The notes under the pieces: generated by a model | The model's database searches: none | The model's input: the letters and a program-made list of their open reading frames with translations, nothing else | What the model was told of the DNA's origin: nothing | Position numbers and translations under genes: made by a program | Shown: positions 1 through 7,660 of the stretch, one piece after another | Layout: the number at the start of each line of letters is the position of its first letter | Numbering within the stretch: the stretch's first letter is position 1 | NCBI GenBank assembly: GCA_001548435.1 | Contig: AP017308.1 | Coordinates: 1,621,030-1,685,029, forward strand | Reading direction: 5' to 3' | Source: Leptolyngbya sp. NIES-3755 | Lineage (GTDB): Bacteria; Cyanobacteriota; Cyanobacteriia; Leptolyngbyales; Leptolyngbyaceae | DNA length: 64,000 nt

Positions 1-745
1 CCATCGCTTCATCCAGCCACAAGTGCAGTGGGAATTGAGCACATTTACCCATCGGACCTGCAATCAGCGCTAATCCAACTAAAGTGATCACTTTCGGATC
101 GACTTGAGCCGTTTTTGCCCATTCTGCCAATTCGCTGAAATTCCAAGTTCCAGCCAGAGGTAACAGTGCCACCACACCCATCAGCAAAAACAGGTCCCCA
201 ATTCGCTTGGTCAGGAACGCATCTCGCGCACCCGTAACCACGAGCGACTGATTGAACCAGATGCCAACGAGTAAGTAGGTTGCAAGCGTCAGAATTTCCA
301 GAATGAAGTAGCTGAAGAATAGAGAGTTACACAGTACGAGTGCAGTCATTCCCGCCTCGAACAGACCGAGCAGCGAGAAAAATCGCGCCCAACCCCAATC
401 CATTTCCATGTAGCCGAAAGCGTAGGTTTGTGCCAGAAGATTAATTCCAGAAACCAACACGATCGCGCCCACGCTCAGAGTGGAAATCTCGATCGGGATT
501 GTTAAATTCAGTCCTGCAACATTCAGCCAAGGAATCAAAATCTCTTGAGGAGGCTGACCCCAGGTGGCAGGAAGCGCAAATGAAGCATGAATAAATGTAG
601 CCAAGGACATGATTGCATTCAGGTATCCGGAAGGACGAGGACCTGTCCGCCGCGTAATTCCCGGAAACCAGAGTGCCGAAAGGATAGCGCCGATAAGGGC
701 GTAGCAAGGAATTAACCAAATGCTCTGAAGCAAAGGGTGAGCCAT
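1..745 (-). CDS. ndhF3: NDH-1 CO2-uptake subunit NdhF (probably NdhF3), 5' part only
   Basis: This is the N-terminal 248 codons of a proton-pumping NdhF/NuoL-type membrane subunit, running off the left edge. I translated it by hand: it starts MAHPLLQSIWLIPCY at 745 and is strongly hydrophobic throughout. It shares blocks such as GKCAQFPLHLWLDEAM and the ARDAFLTKR segment with the complete NdhF at 4214-6049. It is therefore a second paralogue, upstream-most in its own minus-strand operon, whose partners (ndhD3, cupA) would lie outside the window. The family belongs to the specialised thylakoid NDH-1 complexes that convert CO2 to bicarbonate. The number 3 (high-affinity, inducible form) is inferred because the other copy sits next to the ccm cluster, the usual place of ndhF4. 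Subtype confidence is moderate; family confidence is high. Confidence 0.85.
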   Translation of the reverse strand, partial: MAHPLLQSIWLIPCYALIGAILSALWFPGITRRTGPRPSGYLNAIMSLATFIHASFALPATWGQPPQEILIPWLNVAGLNLTIPIEISTLSVGAIVLVSGINLLAQTYAFGYMEMDWGWARFFSLLGLFEAGMTALVLCNSLFFSYFILEILTLATYLLVGIWFNQSLVVTGARDAFLTKRIGDLFLLMGVVALLPLAGTWNFSELAEWAKTAQVDPKVITLVGLALIAGPMGKCAQFPLHLWLDEAM

Positions 746-1110
746 CGAAATTCACCTCTAGATAGCAAGCTGAATCGAACCAGATGAATGAGAGAACCGT
801 CTTCCAGAAACAAGCAGTGCCCAACTTACCGCCATAGCGCCCTGGAAATGATTTTATAAATTCTTAACTAATTCGGTAGTATCTATAATGTTTATCACAC
901 TTAAGCATTGAAAGAAACACGAGGGGTTCTTCAAGTCAAGTGCTGAAATCCAGTAACAACGGCATTTATAGTCTATTTATTATGGTGGCGATTGGTTGAA
1001 TCAATAATTATCAATACTAAATCCAACCATTGGAAATCTCTATAGTAAAAGCAGAGATTTTCCATCAATTGATTAATTAATCCTACGATCGGTATTTCAT
1101 CACTTAAAAT
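746..1110. promoter_or_regulatory. Leader/promoter region of ndhF3 with a LysR-type dyad
   Basis: This A+T-rich gap separates the 3' end of the cupB operon from ndhF3, both on the minus strand, so it must hold the ndhF3 promoter. At 991-1005 there is an interrupted palindrome, ATTGGTTGAATCAAT, with a T-N11-A core, the form bound by LysR-type regulators. A further ATCAAT lies at 1010-1015. In cyanobacteria ndhF3 operons are repressed by the LysR protein NdhR/CcmR through sites with TCAAT/ATCAAT half-sites, so this is a plausible operator. No ORF is seen in the gap. Confidence 0.5.
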
Positions 1111-1563
1111 CTATTTATCAAAAATCCGAATTTCGTTAGTGTTGATGCGGAGTGTAACGCGATCGCCATATTTTAAGTCGGGAATCAGAGGCGCGATCGC
1201 TTCTACGATCGATGGATTCTGAAAATGTCCAATCTTCGTCTCCGGATGCGGATAATAAACTAATCCATCAAAAGCTTGATTCTGATAGAGAATTTGGCAA
1301 GGTGTAAACGAGAAATCTTCTGGAGGAAATCCTTCAGCCCAATGCACATTTCTGAACGTATGTTGTGGCGAAATGAGTTCAAATTTGTTTGGGCTGATAT
1401 TGATGTTTAGTGTACCGGGAAAAAAATCGTCAAGTTCTAGACCCAATTCTTTAAAGAAAGGAGTTTGCATTTCGATCGTGCCTTTCGGATACGGGCTGCT
1501 GTCTGCTCTTCCCGAAGCAACCCCATATCCAGCTTGAACAATTCCATCAATCTGTCTAATCAT
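1111..1563 (-). CDS. Conserved protein coupled to cupB, resembling the CTP-dependent riboflavin kinase fold
   Basis: A 150-residue soluble protein whose start overlaps the last codons of the CO2-hydration gene by 8 bases, so it is the fourth gene of the ndhF-ndhD-cupB operon. It has no signal peptide or membrane segment. Visible motifs are ASGRA near residue 17, PYPKGTIEMQ (residues 24-33), a central FFPGTLNI (about 47-54) and GFPPEDFSF near 80. The arrangement of a glycine-containing N-terminal strand followed by a PGTLN motif resembles archaeal-type CTP-dependent riboflavin kinases (PF01982). That resemblance is judged by eye only and could be coincidental. The function is unknown; the coupling suggests a role linked to the CO2-uptake complex or its cofactors. 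Confidence 0.8.
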   Translation of the reverse strand: MIRQIDGIVQAGYGVASGRADSSPYPKGTIEMQTPFFKELGLELDDFFPGTLNINISPNKFELISPQHTFRNVHWAEGFPPEDFSFTPCQILYQNQAFDGLVYYPHPETKIGHFQNPSIVEAIAPLIPDLKYGDRVTLRINTNEIRIFDK

Positions 1564-2692
1564 CGCAAGACTGAAAAGTGATCAATCTCGATTCTAGAAG
1601 TTTATCCATCCAGCCTTCAAGGTAAGCACGATTCTCGGCTTGCTCTTTTGGATTTTGGGTCTCGATCGAATATGGAGCCAATCCCAACATTGCCGCTGTT
1701 GTCACGCAAAACATTGACCTTTGGAAACTGAGACAGATTTTCACTCGCACATCGGTTTCACCTCTAGGCAACCCCCGATAATAATCGAGCAGATAATCCG
1801 GTAAATAGTGCATCATATCCTGCATCAACAATGTCGGCGGAATTCCCCCACCTCCAATGGGCAACGGATCAGCATGAAGCGCACCGTAGGAAAATCGCTC
1901 TTGTTCTAGTGGAATCTGTCGCGCTTGAGCGTTGTAAGAAATCGTTCCCATGAACGGAAAAGACTTAAAGAAAACCGCTTCAACATAAGGAACGGCTGTA
2001 TCCATCAAGAATTTCAGTCCAGCAGATTCGGGAATGATCTCGTAAGTACGATCGCCAATTTTCACTGAATAGGTGATCGGCAGTGCAGCATTGTTTACGA
2101 GTCCTGCTTTCACGTGCTCAACAACATCTTGGATCGTATTGATTTCTCCGTTGTCATATCGATCGCTTAATTCAAGAAACATCTCGCTCATGACTGTCCA
2201 GAATTGTCCGATCGCGCTGTAGTAACAAGACATCCGAACTTGTTCAAGCAAGAAATTCGGAAAAATCTGAGACAGATTTCGGATAAAGAAATTGCTTTTA
2301 ATCTTTGCTTGAATTGCTTCTTGTGCTCGATCGACAAATTCTTGGCTATCAAGATACGTATCTAATCCGCCCCCACCATGCCACATCATGGCTTTCATGC
2401 AGTATTCAGAAAACTCGTAATTAATACGATCGTGCCACCAATGCTTTAACAGTTTCTTAAATGTGATTTCGCCATCAAAGTATTTGAAAAACGGAAATAA
2501 CACTAAAAACTGGTGATTAGCGATGAATTTGAGATTACGAGAGTAAGCATCCAAAACAATGCCATAGCTCTTAAGAACGCCAACCACTTCGATCAGATTC
2601 GTGGGTGATTCGGGTAACAGTGCGCCACCAGATTCAATACGATCGACAATCTCAGCCAGCGGATGTGTAGATTTGGAACGTGCAACAACCAT
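1556..2692 (-). CDS. cupB: CO2 hydration protein CupB (ChpX family)
   Basis: A 378-residue protein of the CupA/CupB (ChpX/ChpY) family, which docks on NDH-1 subunits NdhD/NdhF at the thylakoid and hydrates CO2 to bicarbonate. The sequence shows no long transmembrane stretch, as expected for the family, and contains conserved-looking His/Cys-bearing segments such as WHGGGGLDTYLDS near residue 104. It lies 3 bases downstream of ndhD and overlaps the next gene by 8 bases, giving a tight operon. I assign CupB and not CupA because the operon is divergent from ccmK, the arrangement I recall for the constitutive NDH-1 (NdhF4/NdhD4/CupB) in Nostoc-type genomes. CupA cannot be fully excluded. Confidence 0.88.
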   Translation of the reverse strand: MVVARSKSTHPLAEIVDRIESGGALLPESPTNLIEVVGVLKSYGIVLDAYSRNLKFIANHQFLVLFPFFKYFDGEITFKKLLKHWWHDRINYEFSEYCMKAMMWHGGGGLDTYLDSQEFVDRAQEAIQAKIKSNFFIRNLSQIFPNFLLEQVRMSCYYSAIGQFWTVMSEMFLELSDRYDNGEINTIQDVVEHVKAGLVNNAALPITYSVKIGDRTYEIIPESAGLKFLMDTAVPYVEAVFFKSFPFMGTISYNAQARQIPLEQERFSYGALHADPLPIGGGGIPPTLLMQDMMHYLPDYLLDYYRGLPRGETDVRVKICLSFQRSMFCVTTAAMLGLAPYSIETQNPKEQAENRAYLEGWMDKLLESRLITFQSCDD

Positions 2693-2695
2693 GAT

Positions 2696-4207
2696 TTACT
2701 CCAGCAATAAGACCGAGATAGATTCAGATTCGATCGGAGTCGCGATCGTCGAATAGTTTTGTAACATTGCAGTCGTTGTTGTCTCTGTCCAATGAACCAA
2801 CCAACCCGGTTGTAGACCTAATAAGACAATCAAAGCTGCTACAACCAAAGACGGAACTCTCTCAGACCAAGACACCGGAGGCAAATTCGCAAACTCATCT
2901 GGAAGCCGTCCAAAGAAAGTCCGATTCACTAATAGCAGGAAGTAAACTGCTGTTAAACCAGTCCCAATCATGCTGAGCAACGTTTGAACCGGGAACACTG
3001 TAAAGCTTCCTCGGAACACCAAAAATTCTGAGATAAAGCCTACCATTCCAGGAATTCCAGCACTTGCCATTACACCGAGAATCATCAAGCTACCAACGAT
3101 CGGTAATCCTCGCTCTGGTGTTAGTAATCCTTTCAGAACAGTAATATCGCGAGTTCCCGTCTTGGCATAAACCACACCAACTAAAGCAAACAGTAGTGCA
3201 GAAATCAGACCGTGACTCACCATTTGAAACACACAGCCTAAGAGACTCAGCGGAGTTGCAGCAGCGGCAGCTAAAAGGATAAATCCCATGTGACCGACTG
3301 AACTATAAGCCACCATTTTTTTCATGTCAGTTTGAGCGATCGCGGTAAATGCCCCAAACAAGACACTCACCACAGCCCAAATTGCCAAGTACGGAGCCAT
3401 TACTGCCCAAGCCTGTGGAAATAGCTGCAATCCAAATCGCAACAGTCCATAAGTTCCAAGCTTCAATAAAACACCTGCAAGCAAGACCGAAATTGGAGTA
3501 GACGCTTCAACGTGAGCATCTGGCAACCAAGTATGTAATGGAAACAAAGGAATCTTGATGCCAAATCCAATCAAAATCGCGCCAAGCAAAATAAATTGAG
3601 AGGTCAAAGGCAACGTCTGCGATAACGCTGGATTGTATTCAAACGAGGTCGCACCACTTAACCAAGTTAGACCTAAAAACGCAATCAGAATCAGAATGCC
3701 TGAAACAGCCGTATAGATTAAGAACTTGGTCGAAGCATATCCGCGTCTTGCTCCTCCCCAAATGGCAATCAGTAAATACAACGGGATTAGTTCTAGCTCA
3801 TAGAATAAGAAGAACAAGAGCAAGTTATGAGCGAGAAATGCTCCAGCAACCGCAGCATTGATCACAAGCACCAATGAATAGTAAAGACGCGATCGCTGAA
3901 TCGTCACAGATGTAGAAAAGAGTGCGATCAGCGTTAAGAAACTATTCAAAACAATCAGTGGCAGTGATAAACCATCCAAGCCCAATCGGTATGTTAGTCC
4001 TAAAGGCTCTAACCACGGCAAATCTTCTTGAAACTGAAGCCCAGTAGTAATCGTATCGAATTGAGTTACCACAAAGAGCGACACAACAAGAGCTAGACTG
4101 ACAGTTGCGATCGCAATTCTTCTCACATTCTTATCTGTGATCGCTCCAGGCATTAGCCCAACAATGATCGCTCCTAAAATCGGTATCCAAATTAATGCAC
4201 TTAACAT
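2696..4207 (-). CDS. ndhD4: NDH-1 CO2-uptake subunit NdhD4
   Basis: A 503-residue, almost entirely hydrophobic proton-translocating subunit of the NuoM/NdhD family with about 14 predicted membrane helices. Family landmarks are visible: LFFLFYELELIPLYLLI (residues about 132-148, with the conserved Glu of helix 5), FGIKIPLFPLHTWLPDAH (about 215-232) and an MKKMVAYSSVGHMG segment (about 297-310). It lies between ndhF (6-base gap) and cupB (3-base gap), so the three are surely co-transcribed. The paralogue number follows from linkage to cupB and the ccm cluster. It acts in the thylakoid membrane, where the complex couples plastoquinone reduction and proton pumping to CO2 hydration. Confidence 0.93.
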   Translation of the reverse strand: MLSALIWIPILGAIIVGLMPGAITDKNVRRIAIATVSLALVVSLFVVTQFDTITTGLQFQEDLPWLEPLGLTYRLGLDGLSLPLIVLNSFLTLIALFSTSVTIQRSRLYYSLVLVINAAVAGAFLAHNLLLFFLFYELELIPLYLLIAIWGGARRGYASTKFLIYTAVSGILILIAFLGLTWLSGATSFEYNPALSQTLPLTSQFILLGAILIGFGIKIPLFPLHTWLPDAHVEASTPISVLLAGVLLKLGTYGLLRFGLQLFPQAWAVMAPYLAIWAVVSVLFGAFTAIAQTDMKKMVAYSSVGHMGFILLAAAAATPLSLLGCVFQMVSHGLISALLFALVGVVYAKTGTRDITVLKGLLTPERGLPIVGSLMILGVMASAGIPGMVGFISEFLVFRGSFTVFPVQTLLSMIGTGLTAVYFLLLVNRTFFGRLPDEFANLPPVSWSERVPSLVVAALIVLLGLQPGWLVHWTETTTTAMLQNYSTIATPIESESISVLLLE

Positions 4208-4213
4208 AAGCGT

Positions 4214-6049
4214 TTACCACATCGACCAAGTTAAAGCTGCGCCCAACAATCCAACCACAAGCAAAATGGTCAACATGTAAGCCTGCGATCGTCCCGAAGA
4301 ACTATATTTCAAAGTTTCGCCACTGAAGATTGAAGCAAGTCCAACGAAGTTCACCACGCCATCGACAATGTAACGATCGAACCAAGAACTGAAATGAGCG
4401 ATCGCATTCACGACTAGAACGACACTGACGCGGTACAAGCGATCCATGTAAAAGTCATACGCCAGAAAATCCTGTAAAAACCGTAGCGGAGCTTGAATCG
4501 GGCGAATCCAAGCATAGTTCAGAGTGATTGCAAATCCCAAAGCTGTTCCTGTAATTCCCGACATCATTAGCAGTCCGACTGCCGACCAATTTACAAATTC
4601 CCATCTTGGAAGCAAATGAAGCGTATTAAGAATGAGTGGAACAGTCAATGTGAACACACTCAGCGACACCATCGGAACTGCCATTGTCCAGGGGACTTCC
4701 GGAGCGCGTCGAGTTTTTGGCTGAACTTTGCCCATGAACACCAAGCGATACACTCTAGTCAAGCTCAAAGCAGTGAGCGCATTTACTAGAAGAATGACAA
4801 CAATCAACCAAGGTTCTTCATACCAAAAATCATTAATTCCCCGTTGAAACGCCCAAAATCCACCAAGCGGGAACAATCCAACTAATCCAGCACAGCCTGT
4901 TAAAAATGCGGTCGTTGTTGCTGGCATTTTCGACCACAAACCGCCCATCTCCGTAATGTCTTGGCAACTTGTAGTCATAATGATCGATCCAACACTCATG
5001 AATAGGAGCGCTTTCGCGATCGCATGAGCAAACAATAAAATCAGCGCGAAGTCTGTCCAGCCAATTCCCACTGCAATAAAGACTAATCCGAGGTATGCGC
5101 TAGTGGAATGCGACAATGCTCGTTTGATATCAATCTGTGCGAGAGAAACCAGAGAAGCCCCGATCGCAGTCATCGTTCCCAACGTTACCAAAGCAGTCGA
5201 AGCAACTGGCGATAAACTCACGATCGGTTGAAGCTTGATCAAGACATAGGCACCACAACCCACAACCACCGAATTTCTCAGAATCGATGCTGGGTTTGGA
5301 CCTTCCATCGCCTCATCTAACCAGAGGTGTAATGGAAACTGAGCACATTTCCCGATCGGTCCCGAAATCAAAGCTAATCCAAGCAATGCTGAAACCGTTG
5401 GAGACAATTCAGCCGTTTCTGCCCAATCGTACAAGCCTGGAAAATCCAAACTCCCAGAAAATGCTGACAGTGCTACAACGCCCATCAACAGCAACACATC
5501 GCCAACCCGCTTCGTCAAAAACGCATCTCGTGCAGCCGTCACCACGAGCGGTTGAGCATACCAAAATCCCACCAACAAATAAGTTGAGAGCGTCAACATT
5601 TCCAAAAGCGCATACGTGAGAAACAGCGAATCACTAATCGCCAACCCACTCATTGCACCTTCAAAAAATCCCATCAATCCAAAAAATCGTGCCAGTGCCC
5701 AATCTTTTTCCATGTACCCCAGCGCAAACACCTGAGCAATCAAACTCAAGCCCGTCACCAGCAGCACCGCACCGACACTAATCGGAGACAGTTCTAGCGA
5801 AAACGTCAGATCCAAATCTGCCGCCTGAAACCAGTGAAAACCAAAATGTTGCGCCTCGTGCCCCCAAACAGCATTAAACAATGCAAGCCCGTGAATCAAA
5901 GCCAGTGCTGTTGTCAATACATTGAGGTAAGCCGCAGGACGAGGACCCGTTCTCCGAATCAATCCGATCGACCAAGGCAAAGTCAACACCGCACCCAAAA
6001 TCCCGTAAGAGGGAATCCACCAGCTTGTTTCGACTAGAAACTGCTCCAT
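4214..6049 (-). CDS. ndhF4: NDH-1 CO2-uptake subunit NdhF4
   Basis: A 611-residue multi-pass subunit of the NdhF/NuoL family, first gene of the ndhF-ndhD-cupB operon. It begins MEQFLVETSWWIPSYGI and carries the GKCAQFPLHLWLDEAMEGP motif near residues 232-250, the DIKRALSHSTSAYLG proton-channel segment near 309-323, and a C-terminal extension with further helices. Length fits the NdhF3/F4 subgroup, which is shorter than respiratory NdhF1. It is transcribed divergently from ccmK across a 475-base gap. The start at 6049 is the first ATG of the frame after the leader hairpin. With NdhD4 and CupB it should form the constitutive low-affinity CO2-uptake complex. Confidence 0.93.
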   Translation of the reverse strand: MEQFLVETSWWIPSYGILGAVLTLPWSIGLIRRTGPRPAAYLNVLTTALALIHGLALFNAVWGHEAQHFGFHWFQAADLDLTFSLELSPISVGAVLLVTGLSLIAQVFALGYMEKDWALARFFGLMGFFEGAMSGLAISDSLFLTYALLEMLTLSTYLLVGFWYAQPLVVTAARDAFLTKRVGDVLLLMGVVALSAFSGSLDFPGLYDWAETAELSPTVSALLGLALISGPIGKCAQFPLHLWLDEAMEGPNPASILRNSVVVGCGAYVLIKLQPIVSLSPVASTALVTLGTMTAIGASLVSLAQIDIKRALSHSTSAYLGLVFIAVGIGWTDFALILLFAHAIAKALLFMSVGSIIMTTSCQDITEMGGLWSKMPATTTAFLTGCAGLVGLFPLGGFWAFQRGINDFWYEEPWLIVVILLVNALTALSLTRVYRLVFMGKVQPKTRRAPEVPWTMAVPMVSLSVFTLTVPLILNTLHLLPRWEFVNWSAVGLLMMSGITGTALGFAITLNYAWIRPIQAPLRFLQDFLAYDFYMDRLYRVSVVLVVNAIAHFSSWFDRYIVDGVVNFVGLASIFSGETLKYSSSGRSQAYMLTILLVVGLLGAALTWSMW

Positions 6050-6080
6050 CGTCCATCACCTTAGAACGTTTGATAAAAAT

Positions 6081-6116
6081 GCTCCCCGAAGCCAATCCGC
6101 TCGAACTCTGGGGAGC
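6081..6116 (-). terminator. Terminator-like hairpin in the ndhF4 leader
   Basis: GCTCCCC (6081-6087) pairs perfectly with GGGGAGC (6110-6116) around a 22-base loop. Read on the minus strand it is followed by ATTTTTAT, so it looks like an intrinsic terminator lying only about 30 bases before the ndhF4 start codon. It could be an attenuator, or a stop for transcripts from the divergent promoter region. The stem is short and the loop long, so the activity is uncertain. Confidence 0.4.
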
Positions 6117-6524
6117 TTCACATAATTTTCTGAAATTCAGCCTTTCAAATCCTTAGGATTCAGCTTAGCGCTTCAACCCTGGAAAAGTAAAATACGATCG
6201 ATAGACAAATCCAATCATTGAGATTTGCCCTCGTTTATATAGATTTTTAATTATTTATTAATCTTTCAGATTTCGGTCTGAAATCGCTCTATCTTTATAA
6301 GTTGACTCTCAATTCAGCGCCACTGGTCTGCATAGAGATTAGTCTAGCTTATGTCATGAATTTGCAACTATCATAGAACTTTATATTGTCAAGTGACAGG
6401 CGCAACTCTATTCTTGAGAAGTAGCACAGTGGAAAACTCGACAAAGCTAAGAATGATGGGCGATCCCCGTCCCTGTTTTGGTTTACGATGGTTGAATTGT
6501 TCCACCTAGTCATGGAGAATCGAA
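6117..6524. promoter_or_regulatory. Divergent promoter region between ndhF4 and ccmK
   Basis: This A+T-rich stretch must carry the promoters for both the ccm operon (+) and the ndhF4 operon (-). It has no convincing ORF. Two dyads are visible: TTTCAGA (6264-6270) with TCTGAAA (6277-6283) around a 6-base spacer, and TGTCA-AG-TGACA at 6387-6398. Either could be an operator. No promoter consensus could be assigned with confidence. Confidence 0.5.
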
Positions 6525-6833
6525 ATGCCGATCGCTGTGGGAATGATTGAGACGCGGGGATTCCCGGCTGTGGTTGAAGCCGCAGACGCGATGGTGAAAG
6601 CCGCCCGTGTTACCCTGGTTGGCTATGAGAAAATCGGTAGCGGTCGCGTGACTGTTATCGTTCGAGGGGATGTGTCCGAAGTGCAAGCTTCGATCGCGGC
6701 AGGGCTGGAATCAGTCAAGCGCGTGAACGGAGGAGAAACTGCATCAAGTCACATTATTGCGCGTCCGCATGAGAACCTAGAATATGTCCTACCGATTCGA
6801 TATACCGAAGCGGTCGAACAATTCCGAAGTTAG
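6525..6833 (+). CDS. ccmK: Carboxysome shell hexamer protein CcmK (first copy)
   Basis: A 102-residue single BMC-domain protein that forms the hexameric tiles of the beta-carboxysome facets. The sequence has the canonical start [19 protein letters not shown], the [17 protein letters not shown] strand-helix region and [10 protein letters not shown] with the pore-adjacent loop, ending with [15 protein letters not shown] good ribosome-binding site (GGAGAA) precedes the ATG. It is the first gene of the ccm operon and is near-identical to the following copy except for the C-terminal tail, which is shorter here. The pair corresponds to CcmK1/CcmK2 of other cyanobacteria; which is which is not decidable from this sequence alone. 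Confidence 0.97.
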   Translation: MPIAVGMIETRGFPAVVEAADAMVKAARVTLVGYEKIGSGRVTVIVRGDVSEVQASIAAGLESVKRVNGGETASSHIIARPHENLEYVLPIRYTEAVEQFRS

Positions 6834-6894
6834 ATGTGCGTGACTGATTGAGTTTGAATTGACATTCGTTTTTTGATTGGAAGGGAGAATTACA

Positions 6895-7236
6895 ATGGCT
6901 ATTGCAGTTGGCATGATCGAGACGTTAGGGTTTCCCGCAGTTGTGGAAGCCGCAGACGCAATGGTCAAAGCAGCTCGTGTGACCTTGGTGGGTTACGAGA
7001 AAATCGGTAGCGGTCGCGTCACTGTGATCGTGCGGGGCGACGTTTCAGAAGTGCAAGCTTCGGTCGCGGCTGGAATTGAAAATGTGAAGCGCGTCAACGG
7101 TGGACAAGTGTTATCCACTCACATTATTGCGCGTCCGCACGAAAACCTCGAATACGTGCTGCCGATTCGTTACACCGAGGCAGTTGAGCCGTTCCGTGAA
7201 AGCGTGAGCGGTATCCGTCCGCTGAACCGTCCATAA
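6895..7236 (+). CDS. ccmK: Carboxysome shell hexamer protein CcmK (second copy)
   Basis: A 113-residue BMC-domain shell protein, a tandem paralogue of the preceding gene with almost the same core ([19 protein letters not shown] start, [18 protein letters not shown]). It has a longer C-terminal tail, [15 protein letters not shown], after the conserved IRYTE. I take the ATG at 6895, which follows the ribosome-binding site GGGAGA; an in-frame start at 6877 would add six residues that no relative has. The spacing of 61 bases from the first copy and 7 bases to ccmL indicates one operon. The tail difference between the two copies may tune hexamer packing at facet seams. Confidence 0.97.
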   Translation: MAIAVGMIETLGFPAVVEAADAMVKAARVTLVGYEKIGSGRVTVIVRGDVSEVQASVAAGIENVKRVNGGQVLSTHIIARPHENLEYVLPIRYTEAVEPFRESVSGIRPLNRP

Positions 7237-7243
7237 TCCCCTA

Positions 7244-7543
7244 ATGCAGATTGCAAAAGTTCGGGGAACCGTTGTCAGTACTCAAAAAGAACCGAGTCTA
7301 AGAGGAGTGAAATTCCTCTTAGTGCAGATTCTCGATGAAGAAGGGCAGCCCCTCCCGGTATATGAGGTGGCTGCTGACAACGTGGGCGCAGGGGTCGATG
7401 AGTGGGTGTTAGTGAGTCGCGGCAGTGGCGCTCGGCAGGTTCCCGGTAGTGAGAATCGCCCGGTTGATGCTGCTGTGATTGCCATTATTGATACGGTGAG
7501 CGTGGATAATCGCCCGCTGTACAACAAGGGAACTCAGTATTAG
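7244..7543 (+). CDS. ccmL: Carboxysome vertex pentamer protein CcmL
   Basis: A 99-residue BMV (EutN/CcmL) protein. Five copies close each vertex of the icosahedral carboxysome shell. Visible features are the beta-barrel start MQIAKVRGTVVSTQKEPSL, the GVDEWVLVSRGSGAR strand-loop (residues about 50-64) that lines the pentamer, and a C-terminal DAAVIAIIDTVSV. Length is typical for the family. It starts 7 bases after ccmK and is followed by a hairpin before ccmM, which could lower expression of the downstream scaffold genes relative to shell hexamers. Confidence 0.97.
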   Translation: MQIAKVRGTVVSTQKEPSLRGVKFLLVQILDEEGQPLPVYEVAADNVGAGVDEWVLVSRGSGARQVPGSENRPVDAAVIAIIDTVSVDNRPLYNKGTQY

Positions 7544-7550
7544 GATTTCG

Positions 7551-7586
7551 ATCGCTGAATCGAATTGAGCAATTGCATTCAGCGAT
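7551..7586 (+). promoter_or_regulatory. Hairpin between ccmL and ccmM
   Basis: ATCGCTGAAT (7551-7560) and ATTCAGCGAT (7577-7586) are perfect 10-base inverted arms around a 16-base loop, placed 8 bases after the ccmL stop. There is no T-run after it, so it is more likely an RNA-stability or processing element, or a weak pause site, than a full terminator. Confidence 0.45.
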
Positions 7587-7660
7587 TAGAAGTTCAGCCT
7601 TCCAACTTCTTCCTGCACAGTTGATTAGCTTGCTTGTGCGGTTTTGTTAGGAGAAAGATT

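Noticed and set aside
441-824. A 127-codon minus-strand frame overlapping the left ndhF start
   Set aside because: The frame starting at 745 has NdhF hydrophobic motifs; this one is in another frame with many Ser/Arg/Cys residues and no family.
5287-5619. A 110-codon plus-strand frame inside ndhF4
   Set aside because: It lies wholly within a well-supported NdhF reading frame and has no protein-like motifs.
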